Shown one piece after another: positions 1 through 13,430 of a stretch of DNA of 64,000 nt. The stretch spans positions 148,787,044-148,851,043 of the forward strand of contig JBAIZL010000001.1 of assembly GCA_036971475.1 (NCBI GenBank). Direction: 5' to 3'. This DNA comes from Prosapia bicincta (lineage: Eukaryota; Arthropoda; Insecta; Hemiptera; Cercopidae). A program made the translations under genes and the position numbers. The notes beneath the pieces were generated by a model. The model searched no databases. It saw nothing but the letters and a program-made list of their open reading frames with translations, and was not told the origin of the DNA. Each line of letters opens with the position of its first letter. Position 1 is the first letter of the stretch.

Positions 1-469
1 GAGATTAGAAAAATGGTAACAAATATTTATGGTAAAAGTATTTTTTACTGGAACAAATTCCGTAACGTCCTGCTATCTGGATATTCGTACTTGGATCAGG
101 CATGTGCTGCTATCTGTTTCATAAGACTGAGTTTTGAAAATTACTAATGATTATATACTGGAACCTTTATTATATATTTTGTGTACCTGATTGTAAACAT
201 TTTTTAATCGATTTTAGTTGCAGACTATGCATTGTTTAAAAAAACAGAAGTTTATTTAAGTCACTGACATTAAAGAGGTTATAATGCCCTTATTTGATAG
301 AGTTTTATGGAAAAGATTTATAATATGCCAACTGTTAGGGGTTACTAAAAACTTTTTTTTATAAATATTTATAAATATCTGTAATATTATTTTTAACAAA
401 CATAATGAGAACACTGCATATAATAGCCTGCAGTGATTATTAAACTCATGTATATATGTTCTTTTGTAA
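1..469. other. AT-rich sequence without recognisable feature
   Basis: I see no open frame, tandem repeat or recognisable element in this stretch. It runs into a half-copy of the palindromic element family at about 470. Confidence 0.5.
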
Positions 470-597
470 TATAGTTAATAAATTACAAAATATTTCAAAA
501 ACAAGAATACTTTTAATGCATATATATGCTTTTCACCGAAAAAACAGTACCAGCATCTCAAGAAAATAATTATCTAACAAACTCGGCGTGATACAAG
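470..597 (-). repeat. Degenerate half-copy of foldback family B
   Basis: This matches the left arm of the perfect palindrome at 43,994-44,134. It has the same order of landmarks: TTAATAAATTA, CAAAAACAAGAATACTTTTAATG, GCTTTTC, CAGCATCT and AATTATCTAA. Only one arm is present, so there is no palindrome. The hammerhead-like core readable on the minus strand of family B is damaged here (CTTGAGATGC in place of CTGAAGATGC). It directly precedes the 0.93 kb tandem repeat. Confidence 0.6.
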
Positions 598-3500
598 GCT
601 TGTTTAAAACCGTCATATATCTTTAAATAATCATTATAACAGTCTTTTTCTTATTAAAAATGTAAGAAGAAAGCCATATATTCAATTGTAGGCTTCAGTT
701 TAGAAATATATTTTACAGTTTTTGAGTAATTGGGCTTAAGGTAAACGATTAATATTTAATTTTATGCTGGATATAGTAGGCCTAAGAATGTACCTAGTAA
801 CTCAGTGTTATTCCGCAAGGTTGCAAAACTTAACGGTATTTTGTAGCCAAAATTTACTTACACAAAAATAACTCATGAACTAGATAACTAGATAAAGTTA
901 TTCTACTTTAAATGCTGCTACAATATACGTTTAAAACTGAAAATGTTTCATCGATATTTAAGAAACATTGAAGGCCTTCCTTCCCCTTCACATTTCGCAA
1001 AAGTCTAAAATCACTCATTCGAGCTATGACGGTATAAAAAGGCCTTCATTGTGTAACCCTGGAAATGTAAAATCGAGCTGTATTTTTATCACTTTAATTC
1101 CTAAACCATGTGAGATATCGAGCTAAAATTTTCACGAGTTGTTTCTTTAATGATTTCCAATCTTCAGATGTATATATAACATTATTTACCACAAATATAG
1201 GTATTTCGTAAAAAAAATGAAAATTGTTTTTTACGTCATTTTATATTTTCAAAGAAGACAAATCGGTAAACAAACGAGTTGTGAAAAATTTAAGGCCGTT
1301 ATCTATAATATTTTAGGAGCTATATGCTTTTAATATGATAAATAGAGCCAAACACAATAAGCAAGTTGCCTGATACTAGGCTTTTTTAAAACATTCAATT
1401 TTTTTAAAATAATCATTACAACAGGATTTTTTTTATTATAAATAAAAGAAGAAAGCCTATATTTTCATTTGTAGACTTCAGTTTTGAAATATATTTTACA
1501 GTTTATGAGTAATAGGGCTGAAAAAACCATTAATATTTTATTTTATGCTGGATATAGTATGCATGTACCTAGTAGTTCCGAGTTAAGCCGCTAGGTTGCA
1601 GAACTTAACGGTTTTTTATACCCAAAATTTATTTACACAAAAATGCAAATAACTCATGAACTAGACTCAATTTTGAAAAACTATTGGTACCACGTGATTC
1701 GACGTTAAATGCTGCTACAAAATACGTTTATAACAAAAAATCCGATTTTTCATCGATATTTAGGAAAAATTGAAGGCTCCCCCTTCACATTTCGCAAAAG
1801 TCGAAAATCACTCGTTTTCTCGAGCCAATTACTCACAAACTGTTGAAGATATTGTAAAAGTAAAAATTTCGAAACACAATATAGGCTTTCGTCTTTCGTT
1901 TCGTATAAAAAACATCTTATTAGGCCGTAAAATATCAGAGTTATGACGGTTTAAAATAAGGCTTGCATCGTGAAAACCTGGAAATGTAAAATCGAGCTGT
2001 ATTTTTATCACTTTAAAGGCGTATAACTCCTAAACCATGTACGATATCGAGTTAAAATTTTCAGGAGTTGTTTCTTTAATGATTTCCAATCTTCAGATGT
2101 ATATATAACATTATTTACCACAAATATAGGTATTTCGTAAAAAAAATGATAATTGTTTTTTACGTCATTTTATATTTTCAAAGAAGACAAATCGGTAGAC
2201 AAACGGGTTGTGAAGAATTTAAGGCAGTTATATGTAAAGGTTTAGGAGTTATACGCTTTTAAAATGACAAATAAAGCCAAACTACATATGCAAGTTGCAT
2301 GGTACCAGGCATGTTTAAAAATACTATATTTTTTTAAATAATACTTATATCATTCTTTTTCTTATAAAAAATAAAAGAAGAAAGCCTATATTTTCACTTG
2401 TAGGCTTCAGTTTTTAAATATATTTTACAGTTTTTGAGTAATTGAGCTGAAAAAAAACGATTAAAATTTAATTTTATGCTGGATATAGTATGCATGTACC
2501 TAGTAGTTCAGAGTTAATGCACAAGGTTGCAGCACTTAACGGTTTTTTATACCCAAAATTTACTTACACAAAAATGCAAATAACTCATGAACTAGACTCA
2601 ATTTTGAAAAACTATTGGTAACACGTGATTCTACGTTAAATGCTGCTACAAAATACGTTTATAACAAAAAATCCGATTTTTCATCGTTATTTAGGAAAAA
2701 TTGAAGGCCTCCCCCTTCACATTTCGCAAAAGTCGAAAATAACTCATTTTCTCGAGCCAATTACTCAGAAACCGTTGAAGATATTTTAAAACAAAAAACG
2801 GCGAAATAAACTATAGGCTTTCGTCTTTCGTTTCTTATCAAAAACGTCTTATTGGGCTGCATAATGTCAGAGATATGACGGTTTAAAAAAAGGCTTGCAT
2901 CGTGCAAACCTGGTAATGTAAAATCGGGCTGTATTTTTATCACTTTAAAGGCGTATAATTCCTAAACCATGTAAGATATCGAGCTAAAATTTTCACAAGT
3001 TCTTTCCTTAATGATTTCCTATCTTCAGATGTATATATAAAATTATTTACTACAAATATAGGTATTTCGTAAAAAAAAAATGAAAATTGTTTCTTACGTC
3101 ATTTTACATTTTTAAAGATGAAAAGTTGGTAAACAAACGAGTTGTGAAGAATTTAAGGCCGTTATCTGTAATGGTTTAGGAGTTATATGCTTTTTAAAAC
3201 CGTCAATTTTTTTAAAAATAATTATTACAACAGGCTTTTTCTTATAAAAAAATAAAAGAAGACAGCCTATATTTTTAATTGTGTGCTTGGGTTTTGAAAT
3301 ATATTTTACAGTTTATTAGTAATAGGGCTGAAAAAACAATTAATATTTTATTTTATGCTTGATATAGTATGCATGCACCTAGTAGTTCAGAGTTATTCCG
3401 CAAGGTTGCAGCACTTAACGGTTTTTTATACCCAAAACACATCCGACACTTAGCACAAAGTTCTACTACAGGTTCTCGCACATACAACATCAACACTCAT

Positions 3501-4790
3501 TTCCTCACTGGGTAGATATGACCCCACCCACGACACACACAGACGGCCGCTGTCCTTACTGACCGCCTAGCTCACACCATACCACCAAAATAAAATATAC
3601 ATACTAATAAATTCTGCTTCACAGTTATGTTCCAGGTGACGCAGGGGCACATCTCCAGGGCCGCAGCTTAGCCCCAACGGAAGTAATAATTTGATTGCAT
3701 GCCTTTTCAGTTTCGAGTAGGCAGCAGAAGAAGAGGTGCATGTCATTCCTGCCATAGACTCACTAACAAGGTATTTGCAAGGTAATACCTCTCCTTATTC
3801 CTTAGCATAAGGTGATCCAAGCCACCAGGGTTCCTGCATGATCTGTCGCGGGATTTTTCCTGGCAGGGTTTCTTTCTTGCCAGGTTTTTTCATGCCGCTC
3901 TTAGCGCGACACTTACCGTACTGTTTCATTTCACTATCTCCTGATTCTCCATGGAAAGAGCTTATGAGCTTGGTAAATGGGCAATCAATCCCGTTTCCTT
4001 CACTCGCGGTAGGGATACTAACCGCATGCGCATGTGAGGCGGAGGTAGCTCGCTAGAGGTTGGCTGCCACGAGGGCTGGGCGGATTTTGGGGGCTCAGAC
4101 CAGGGTAAAAAAAAAAAACCAAAATTTATTTACACAAAAATGCAAATAACTCATGAACTAGACTCAATTTTGAAAAACTATTGGCACCACGTGATTCTAC
4201 GTTAAATGCTGCTACAATATACGTTTATAACAAAAAAATATGATATTTCATCGATATTTAGGAAAAATTGAAGGCCTCCCCCTTCACATTTCGCAAAAGT
4301 CGAAAATTACTCGTTTTCTCGAGCCAAATACTCAAAAACAGTTGAAGATATTGTAAAAGTAAAAATTTCGAAATACAAAATAGGCTTTCGTCTTTCGTTT
4401 CGTATCAAAAACGTCTTGTTGAGCCGTAAAATGTCAGAGTTATGACGGTTTAAAGAAAGGCTTGCATCTTGCAAACCTGGTAATGTAAAATCGGGCTGTG
4501 TTTTTATCACTTTAAAGGCGTATAATTCCTAAACCATGTAAGATATTGAGCTAACATTCTCACAAGTTGTTTCTATGATGATTTCCATTCTTCAGATGTA
4601 TATATAACATTATTTACCAGAAATGTAGGTATTTCGTAAAAAACGATAATTGTTTTTTACGTCATTTTATATTTTTAAAGACGAAAAATGGGTAAACAAA
4701 CGAGTTGTGAAGAATTTAAGGTCGTTATCTGTAAAGGTTTAGGAGTTATATGCTTTTAAAATAACAAATAAAGTCAAACAACATACAGAT
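598..4790. repeat. Tandem repeat, about 0.93 kb unit, four diverged copies
   Basis: Shared landmarks recur in register. The segment GC-TTTAAAA is at about 598, 1380, 2310 and 3188; CAAAATTTACTTACAC at about 850, 1625, 2560 and 4121; a TTTTTTACGTCATTTTA block at about 1228, 2157, 3092 and 4651. Copy 1 (598-1379) lacks about 150 bp including the CTCGAGCCAATTACTC segment. Copy 2 (1380-2309) is complete. Copy 3 (2310-3187) is slightly shortened. Copy 4 (3188-4790) is interrupted by a retroposon. Copies differ by many substitutions and small indels, so the array is old. Short minus-strand frames of about 60 codons recur in copies 2-4, but their ends and sequence are not conserved like a gene. I do not recognise the unit. 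Confidence 0.8.
3438..4118 (+). mobile_element. Poly(A)-tailed retroposon insertion, 681 bp
   Basis: In the other copies of the host repeat, TTTTTTATACCCAAAA runs straight into TTTACTTACACAAAAATG. Here that sequence is split after CCCAAAA (3431-3437) and resumes at CCAAAATTTATT (4119). The inserted DNA is clearly more GC-rich than its surroundings and ends in an A12 tract (4107-4118). CCAAAA on both sides (3432-3437 and 4119-4124) is the likely target-site duplication. These are hallmarks of LINE-machinery retrotransposition. I see no reverse transcriptase motif, so it may be a 5'-truncated LINE 3' end, a SINE-like element or a retrocopy. The 72-codon frame inside it resembles nothing I know. 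Confidence 0.75.
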
Positions 4791-5678
<888 letters not shown>

Positions 5679-5980
5679 TTTTCCGCGGTATAGTGTTAAA
5701 AAAAACATCTTTTTCGGCCCACCTTAATGTATACAGATAGCGTATAGCTGTGCACATGCCCTAGTCAGCCAAGGTGAGTTTAAAGCAGAAGGAGGGATTG
5801 GAAGTAAACGCACTTCTAACAATAGGACTGTTATTCCCCGTGAGTATCGGTTAGAGTTGGATCGGATCAGTAATTGTGAAACATTATTTATGAATGTCAA
5901 TGCAGAACTATTTAGTGAATTTTTGTCAATGTTAGAAATTTCTGTATGGCTAGACCAATCGTAAGGATTTTCATTAACTA
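5679..5980. other. Short non-repetitive spacer
   Basis: Nothing recognisable. A 116-codon minus-strand frame extends from here into the minisatellite and is rejected as a gene because a third of it is minisatellite. Confidence 0.5.
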
Positions 5981-7127
5981 ATCTAAACCAGAGAAGCCAC
6001 ACCAGAGAAGCAACACCAGGGAAGTCTAAACCAGAGAAGCCACACCAGAGACGTCTAAACCAGAGAAGCCACACCAGAGAGGTCTAAACCAGAGAAGTCA
6101 CACCAGAGAAGTCTGAACCAGAGAAGCCAAAGCAGAGAAGCCACACCAGGGAAGTCTAAACCAGAGAAGCCACACCAGAGAAGTCTAAACCAGAGAAGTC
6201 ACACCAGAGACGTCTAAACCAGAGAAGCCAAACCAGAGAAGCCACACCAGAGAAGTCTAAACCAGAGAAGCTACACCAGAGAAGTCTAAACCAGAGAAGC
6301 CACACCAGAGAAGTCTAAACCAGAGAAGCCACACTAGAGAAGTCTAAACCAGAGAAGCAACACCAGAGAAGCCTAAACCAGAGAAGCAACACCAGAGAAG
6401 TCTAAACCAGAGAAGTCTAAACCAGAGAAGCCACATTAGAGAAGTCTAAACCAGAGAAGCCACACCGGAGATGTCTAAACCAGAGAAGCCACACCAGAGA
6501 AGTTTAAACCAGAGAAGCAACACCAGAGAAGTCTAAACCAGAGAAGCCACACCAGAGAAGTCTAAACCAGAGAAATCACACTAGAGAAGCCACACCAGAG
6601 AAGTCTAAACTAGAGAAGCCACACCAGAGAAGTCTAAACCAGAGAAGCCACACCGGAGATGTCTAAACCAGAGAAGCCACACCAGAGAAGTCTAAACCAG
6701 AGAAATCACACTAGAGAAGCCGCACCAGAGAAGTCTAAACCAGAGAAGCCACACCGGAGATGTCTAAACCAGAGAAGCCACACCAGAGAAGTTTAAACCA
6801 GAGAAGCAACACCAGAGAAGTCTAAACCAGAGAAGCCACACCAGAGAAGTCTAAACCAGAGAAGCCACACCAGAGAAGTCTAAACCAGAGAAATCACACT
6901 AGAGAAGCCACACCAGAGAAGTCTAAACTAGAGAAGCCACACCAGAGAAGTCTAAACCAGAGAAGCAACACCAGAGAAGTCTAAACCAGAGAAGCCACAC
7001 CAGAGAAGTCTAAACCAGAGAAATCACACTAGAGAAGCCACACCAGAGAAGTCTAAACTAGAGAAGCCACACCAGAGAAGTCTAAACCAGAGAAGTCACA
7101 CCAGAGAAGTCTAAACCAGAGAAGTCC
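5981..7127. repeat. 29 bp minisatellite (15 + 14 bp half-units)
   Basis: The basic unit alternates AAGTCTAAACCAGAG (15 bp) and AAGCCACACCAGAG (14 bp), both ending in ACCAGAG. About 39 units are present. Variants mark higher-order duplications: a block starting AAATCACACTAGAG recurs at about 6573, 6703, 6891 and 7021, so the last two spacings are 188 and 130 bp. Because 29 is not a multiple of three, no frame stays open through it. Confidence 0.95.
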
Positions 7128-10100
7128 CGCACTGCTACAGGCCGTTAGTAGTTAAAAGCTCTAATTATATTGAATAGATTGTGGAATGATGTATCCTTAT
7201 TTCAAATATTTGTCTTTGCCTACCAAAACAAAAATACATCTAGCATATAACATACAAAGGTTTACTCTAAAATAAATGTTAATATTTCGAAATAGTTGTA
7301 ATATATTGTAAAAAACCTGTAATACTGAATTTCAGTTTTCACCTTTAACTTTATAAAATGAAAATTTTTTTAAAGGGTAACTGTATTTTATTGTAAGTAT
7401 TAAATTGTATCCAATCTTTTGCCTCTTAAACAATTATACACAAAATTATGTTCGACGTTAAAAATGAAAAATTATTGCCCATTAACGACCGCGATTGCTC
7501 AAGTACCACGCTAATGTTTGTATATAGATGAAACCTGACAGTTCCATTATGTGCAGATTGGTGAACTAGTTAATGAGAAATGACGTCATCAATAATCTAC
7601 CAATAACCACTCTATTCCGATGTAAAAGTTAAGGGATGAAATTAGGCTTAGGGTAAATAGATTTCAGGCAGTCCGTATATAAGCGTTAGTTGTACGAGGT
7701 CTGTGATTGTAATACATTCTAGAAAAAGCGTTGATAAGTAGTTATGTAGACAATCATGTTTCAAGTCATTTCAAATAATACAAAATAAGGTTTTAGTTTA
7801 ATGAAATATTTAATTAAGGCAAAGACATTGCTTATGGTTTTCTACAGTTGTGAAATTTACTTTCAATACCTCTAATTTTGGAAATCATATTTATTTTTTC
7901 ACAACACTTGGTTTATTACACTTAACAATATGCAAAATAATATTTCACAGCTATCTTACGTGAGATGTGAAGCCGTCCACCGACAATGTCTTCACTTCTT
8001 GAACCTAGCTGAAATGTGAGTTCAAGACACCAACACCCGTCGCACATGAATTACTTAATTGCGCCATACCAGCTTCGCGTGTACAAAACATTCGGCTTTG
8101 ACTCAACCTCGTTCCAGCATTCGGTTCATGTTTGTTCTGGCGTATTCACAAGGTTGCTGGGAAGGGTATGATTCATCATCCAAACTAAAAAACCAACTAT
8201 TTTGGAACTTGTATTTGCGATATAAACTTTTCAGAGAAACCAATCCCTGAATTTAACGAAAATTAGCAATCGCCTTAGTTTATGCGGCTCTCTTTGAGGA
8301 CATGAGTATTTGAGATGTCTAGATCTAAGAGACTAAATATTTCACAAATATGTGTGAATTTAGTTTAATTTTACGTACTTTAAATATTTACAATTATTTA
8401 TACTAAATGAAAATCGAATTTCTAATTTGGAAATAAGGGAATAAATTTGAAATTTATTTTCAAATATATTTCAAACGGAAATTTTCCAAACTGCAACAAC
8501 ATTAATGGCATTTAATTGTAAAACCAGATGGAAAACCATTTTATAAATATCAACAATTTACATTTAGAAATAATTGCTTTATATATTTTATTTATTTAAT
8601 CAGATCTGAATTGTTTTTAGTTTTCAAAATAGTAAAACATCAAAAACAATTATTTTTACCACAACTGTGTTTTTTCACATTTTACTCGGATATTATTTGA
8701 ATTTTAAAATATTTGACAGATATTATTTAGTATACCTCATATTTTGCTTCAAAATAAATTTAAAAAATTAAAAACTATTTAAATTATGAAATTTAAAAGA
8801 AACGATCTATCTTTTACTTGTCCATAGTCGATGCATTCATCCTACTGGGACTGGCTCGTAAGGTCTCCCTCTAGTTCCAAATTCTTTTCTAGGCAGCTTA
8901 TCTACGTCCTGATTATTTATTTTCGGTAGTTCCTTGGTGGGTGAACGTTTTTCACCGTGCTTATTTGCAAACAAATATTATAATTTCTATTTTAAAATTT
9001 TCAGAATCATTACAGGGAAACGTGTTATGAATTAGATATTTTCCAATGAGTGTTTGGAAATCTATAGCCTAACTCTTAAATACGCGGAAAACCAGCTACT
9101 TTCAACTTCCGACTTCCATTTCCGGGAAGAAAGTACTTTAGCAACGCATTTCGTTATTCCAATCACCGCCAATGGAAAATCTGAAAACTAGGAAACTTTC
9201 CGTCTTTATTAGAGACTCCAGTGTGAATGAAAACGATTATAACTTCTTAACTAAACGTTTAGTAACAATAAAGGTTATATTTTCTGCATTTAAAACTTTG
9301 TTAACTAACAGTATAATTATGAAAGAAACTCCACTTGAATCGCACAGCTTTCATTGTCAGATAAGTAACTAGCTAAAGCTAATATTGTAGCTTAACTTAA
9401 AACTTACTACCAAATTGCAATTCAATTGTAATTACCTACTAGAGAAGATTAGGTTTCCTTTAGGATGCCCGTCTAGAGATATTTTAAAATAAATAAAAAA
9501 TCCAATATTTGAAGTTGTCAGTACTTTATAAATAAATTTACTTAAATGATTCAACATTTTTATATGATTCTGAAGTTATAAAAGACAAAGTTTCCTGTAA
9601 ACAAGGTACCAAATCTAAGTAAAGCGTTTTCATTTTACTAGTGATATTTTTCTCGTGGAATATATTGTAGGCCATTACAATGGATTACTCGACAACCACC
9701 AATATTTACTCTTTAATAATAATGTAACTATTGGCGAAATTTATAAATTTATGTAAACATAGCTGTGACAAAATATTTTATATCATATCAGATGGCCACT
9801 ATCAGTGTCTGTCCAAGACATTAAGGCAAATTTTATTTAGAAAATCGAAAACATATCTTGGGTCATTATTGCTAACACATGTTCTAAAAATTACAATGAA
9901 TAAACAATGGTCTTTTGTATTTATACTAATGTTTAAAATAACTTCTTTTATATAGGCTATACTTACGTTTTAAATATATACAAATTACTATATACAAATC
10001 CCTTAGTATTACGATCCATTCTTAGATGATCAATTGCAGAAATGGGAGTACTTGAAAGGTTAATTTTTGTGTGGGCAATTATATGCGTATAACGTTATAA

Positions 10101-10389
10101 CAGTATTTCTTATTTACAAAAGTCACATTGTATGATCTCCTTAAAACTACAAAACAAAAACGTTTTTCGCTATGGTTTGGTTATGAATTTGTTTATTAAT
10201 AAATACATCTGTTATACTTCTTAATTTTCACTATTTTTAAGAGTTTATTTCTAGATTTTACGGATTTTACCATAAACCACAATTTGTAGTAGTGGGACAA
10301 TGAATAGGGTTTCCTCCGTACGTAACTAAAGCAAAAGACCACGTGGTATGTGGTATAACAGGTGGAATTAGATTTATTTTTATTTCTTT
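7128..10389. other. AT-rich sequence, no gene or element recognised
   Basis: Read on both strands. Only isolated frames of 60-75 codons occur, for example at 8059, 9172 and 9731 on the plus strand. Their composition is that of translated AT-rich noncoding DNA and no domain motif is visible. An exon of a dispersed gene cannot be excluded by eye. Confidence 0.45.
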
Positions 10390-10458
10390 TAGTGATTAAG
10401 TGTTTAAGTGAGGTAGCTTAAGTGATTAAGTGTTTAAGTGAAGTAGCTTAAGTGATTA
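10390..10458. repeat. Short tandem repeat, 30 bp x about 2.3
   Basis: The unit AGTGATTAAGTGTTTAAGTG plus a GAGGTAGCTTA tail occurs twice with one substitution, followed by a partial third copy. The unit contains the shorter repeat TTAAGTG. Confidence 0.8.
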
Positions 10459-12127
10459 GATCTGAAGAAACGAGATTTATAAAAGTCATAAAGTTTTAAT
10501 AGCACATAAGATTGCGGCGGTAGTAAAACTTTATCGCCCTTTATAACCAGATGTATTGAATAATAGAAGATAATGCTGATAGAAACACTGCAGAAACAAT
10601 ATCGTACAATCAGCAGATAAGTTGTCTCAATGAATTAACGCAGGTTTCATCGACTTCTAATGAAGGTTACACTATCTAACCTTGTGATTGGTGATAGCCG
10701 ACACATGATTTTAGTAATGACTTATAGCCGACCAAGAGGTAATTATTTCCTAAAGTACGATAGAATTCTAGTAAACAAAACTGGCAATCCGACAATATTT
10801 GCTTTGTAAACGTTTAATTTAATTTCACGTCTATTTAATTTCTGGTTTAAATATTAGAATTTTCAAAATTTGAGTATATTCTTAGATACAAATAGTGTAT
10901 AATGGTAAGGTCTTATTAAGGCTGGGAAAAATTATACTAAGGTCCTTCGTAAAATACCGACGGTAGACGGACATATTCTTTCTATTAATATGCGTTTTTA
11001 ACTTGAAAAATCTTTAAAAAAAGAAACCATATAAAAAGAAGTAACTAATGTTTGAGGTGTTACTAACAAAATCAAATTTTTGCTAAATAACTAAGTAATA
11101 TGTTGCACAATTTTAGGGCTACTATTATTTATGTACTTAACGTTTATAAAAGTGTCTAAGCTCTGTTTTGATTAGTTATAATATTATATATAAAGTTTGC
11201 AAGTAGTCTATTTACAATTGAATCGCACTGTCACTTCCTGTCCCTGCATCACTAAATATAATACATTATAAACACAGGCCTTCTCCTCGTGCTTAAAAAT
11301 ACCTTATTGTATCAACTATCCCCTTCAAGAAATTTCTCGTAATTTCTATCTGCTTTACTTTTAGAAGGATCTAGGCTTTACGAGATTGCATTCTGTGGCT
11401 TCGATCAAGGTCGCGATTGCAGTTGTAGGATTGTTAGGCTGCGTGTCTTTAATTACGAGAGGCGTTTTGCCTTAAATCACAATATAATAAAGTCGTTTGA
11501 ACGCTTTTGTTATAATACTCTTATTTTAAGAACATTTTTGAAAAATAAATTCGATATTTTTTATCACTATCCCTTATTACATTACATGTTTTTCAAATTC
11601 CCTTTACCACAGTATAAATATTAAAATATTCCATTTCGTAAAGACTAAATAACTGATGTGGAGCATCACTTGGACCCTCTAAGAGATAAAACCTTTTCCA
11701 GTGCATAGTGTTCAGATAAAGTATTATATTGAGGTTTTATACATGTAAAACGTTTTGAAAAAGCACATGATGATAATGGTCTTTAACCTTTATTTATTTT
11801 GTAGATTAGGTATAACAAAGAAATGAGATTTTACTGTTTTACTTTATACTTTGTTTAATCTTCTTTACTGCACTAATTGTAAGCATTGTAAACGTAATTA
11901 GTTTTTTTTATTTAGTTTGGTTTGGTCACGTTTCTTGTTTAGTTTGTTAGGTTTATATGAGTCAAGACACGTAATGAAAAAAATACTGCTGATCTCTGAG
12001 CAGATAAAGGGAGTGATTATTTTCTCAGTGATTTGAACTTTTCAACATAATGGGTTAGGTTATCATATTTTAATATTACCTTTTCTAAGGAAAAATGGTT
12101 TCGTAGTTAAATACATTTATACATACA
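10459..12127. other. AT-rich sequence without recognisable feature
   Basis: No frame, repeat family or RNA gene was seen. Confidence 0.45.
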
Positions 12128-12131
12128 TACA

Positions 12132-12196
<65 letters not shown>
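12128..12196. repeat. (TA)n microsatellite
   Basis: A TACATACATGCA lead-in is followed by about 30 uninterrupted TA units. Confidence 0.95.
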
Positions 12197-12199
<3 letters not shown>

Positions 12200-12894
12200 A
12201 TATTTAATTTCTAACTTATATTCTTATAAACCTTTACATAGCTTCCAATATTTGTGAAAAATCGTTGTACAATAATTTATATGTCTATTAGGATAACTTG
12301 GCTTTAACTTCATCTTAAACGCCCGTCCAATAATGTCATCAGCTTTTAGAGTGGAGTGTCACATTAGAGTCTGACATTGCCATAACAAAACTCCCAGCGT
12401 CAGAAGGTCACGTTGCATATTCTGTGCTGCACGTAGAGGTTTAGCCGGAATAGAGCAGTAGGCTCAAGCGACTGCTTTTGTCTCTAACTGTACAAGCCAA
12501 ACTAGCAAGGCCTATTTCAAAACAGGGTATTATTACTATTGCATATTAAGATTACCTGCTTGATCTTATCTTGACTTTGACTGGTGATATCGTATATTGC
12601 CATTACCATGATTAATGATCTGATTCTCTTTTCATGTGAGAACATAACGTCGCATCCTCCGTGACCATATTCCCTAAAGTTGTATCACCTTCTTAATCAT
12701 ATCACTTCAAAATGTCAAAAGATTTCTTTTCGTTTAGCGTTACTCCGTAATTGTAGCGCAAAGGACTCACATTACAAATTATCAATGTGTGGATTTGCAG
12801 AATTTCAAAAATAAATGTGTACAAAATGTATCACTTACATTCAGAAATTCCAATTCTCAAGTTTAAATTTTCAGTAACTTACGAATCAATTGGT
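12197..12894. other. Non-repetitive sequence without recognisable feature
   Basis: No gene or repeat was identified between the (TA)n tract and the mariner fragments. Confidence 0.45.
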
Positions 12895-13085
12895 CAAGTC
12901 ATCAACTGATGGCCCTTCATTGATGTTTTCTTGACCCTTCATGAAACCTGTCACCACTTTCGGAATTCTCTGTCACTCGTCGCATTGGGGCATTCAAGGA
13001 CTTCTCCTATCTGTCGATGAATTCCCGGAACATAAACATTTCTTAATGTTAAAAACACGAAACACTGAACATTTTTAGATGATGA
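12895..13085 (-). pseudogene. Mariner-type transposase N-terminal fragment, copy 1
   Basis: On the minus strand, one frame reads HRQIGEVLECPN followed by a W-ending helix (FRKW). After a frame change, KGQENINEGPSVDDLT is readable. Mariner-family transposases typically have, in this part of the DNA-binding helix-turn-helix region, a HRQI..VYG..MSDG.VR.W segment and then F..GRENIHDEPRSGRPSVVTDDL. The fragment is frameshifted, has in-frame stops and lacks the whole DDD catalytic domain, so it cannot encode transposase. It is a diverged duplicate of the fragment at 13,091-13,430, about 335 bp away. Confidence 0.6.
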
Positions 13086-13090
13086 GACGA

Positions 13091-13430
13091 TCACTTCTTT
13101 GAAATAATTTCATTGGACACTCTAACTGCGCAATACCAATGTATATTTTGCATAAACAAAGAACCAAAACCGGTAAGGGCACGATACGTTTTGTATTTTA
13201 ATCTGTTAAAATCGTCTGTGGTCACTGATGATCCGCCTGATCGTGGTTCATCATGGATATTTTCTCTAACCTTTAAGAAAGCTGTCACCACTTTTGCACT
13301 TTGCTGCCACTCATCAGATTGGGCCGTTAAAGGAACTCACCTATCTGTCGATGAATTCCAGGACCATAAACCTTCCTTAATGGTAAAAATCGAATTACAT
13401 GTTTTTTTCGATGAACGCTATCGGTGAGCA
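13091..13430 (-). pseudogene. Mariner-type transposase N-terminal fragment, copy 2
   Basis: The minus strand carries ENIHDEPRSGGSSVTTDD (from about 13,265 to 13,210) in a 66-codon frame. Just upstream in another frame is MSGSKVQKW, and further up a segment corresponding to HRQI. These match, in order, the helix-turn-helix part of mariner-type transposases (consensus MSDGKVRKW then GRENIHDEPRSGRPSVVTDDL). At least one frameshift separates the two segments, and beyond TDDFNRL the similarity stops, so the catalytic core is missing. Copies 1 and 2 lie head to tail with matching flanks (GACACTCTA at about 13,116 and 13,459), so the fragment was duplicated after or during decay. Confidence 0.7.

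Noticed and set aside
5724..6074. 116-codon minus-strand frame with Trp/Leu/Phe-rich start
   Set aside because: Its N-terminal third is minisatellite sequence and the rest has no motif or codon signature.
13113..13427. 104-codon plus-strand frame
   Set aside because: It lies opposite the mariner fragment, which explains the sequence on the minus strand.
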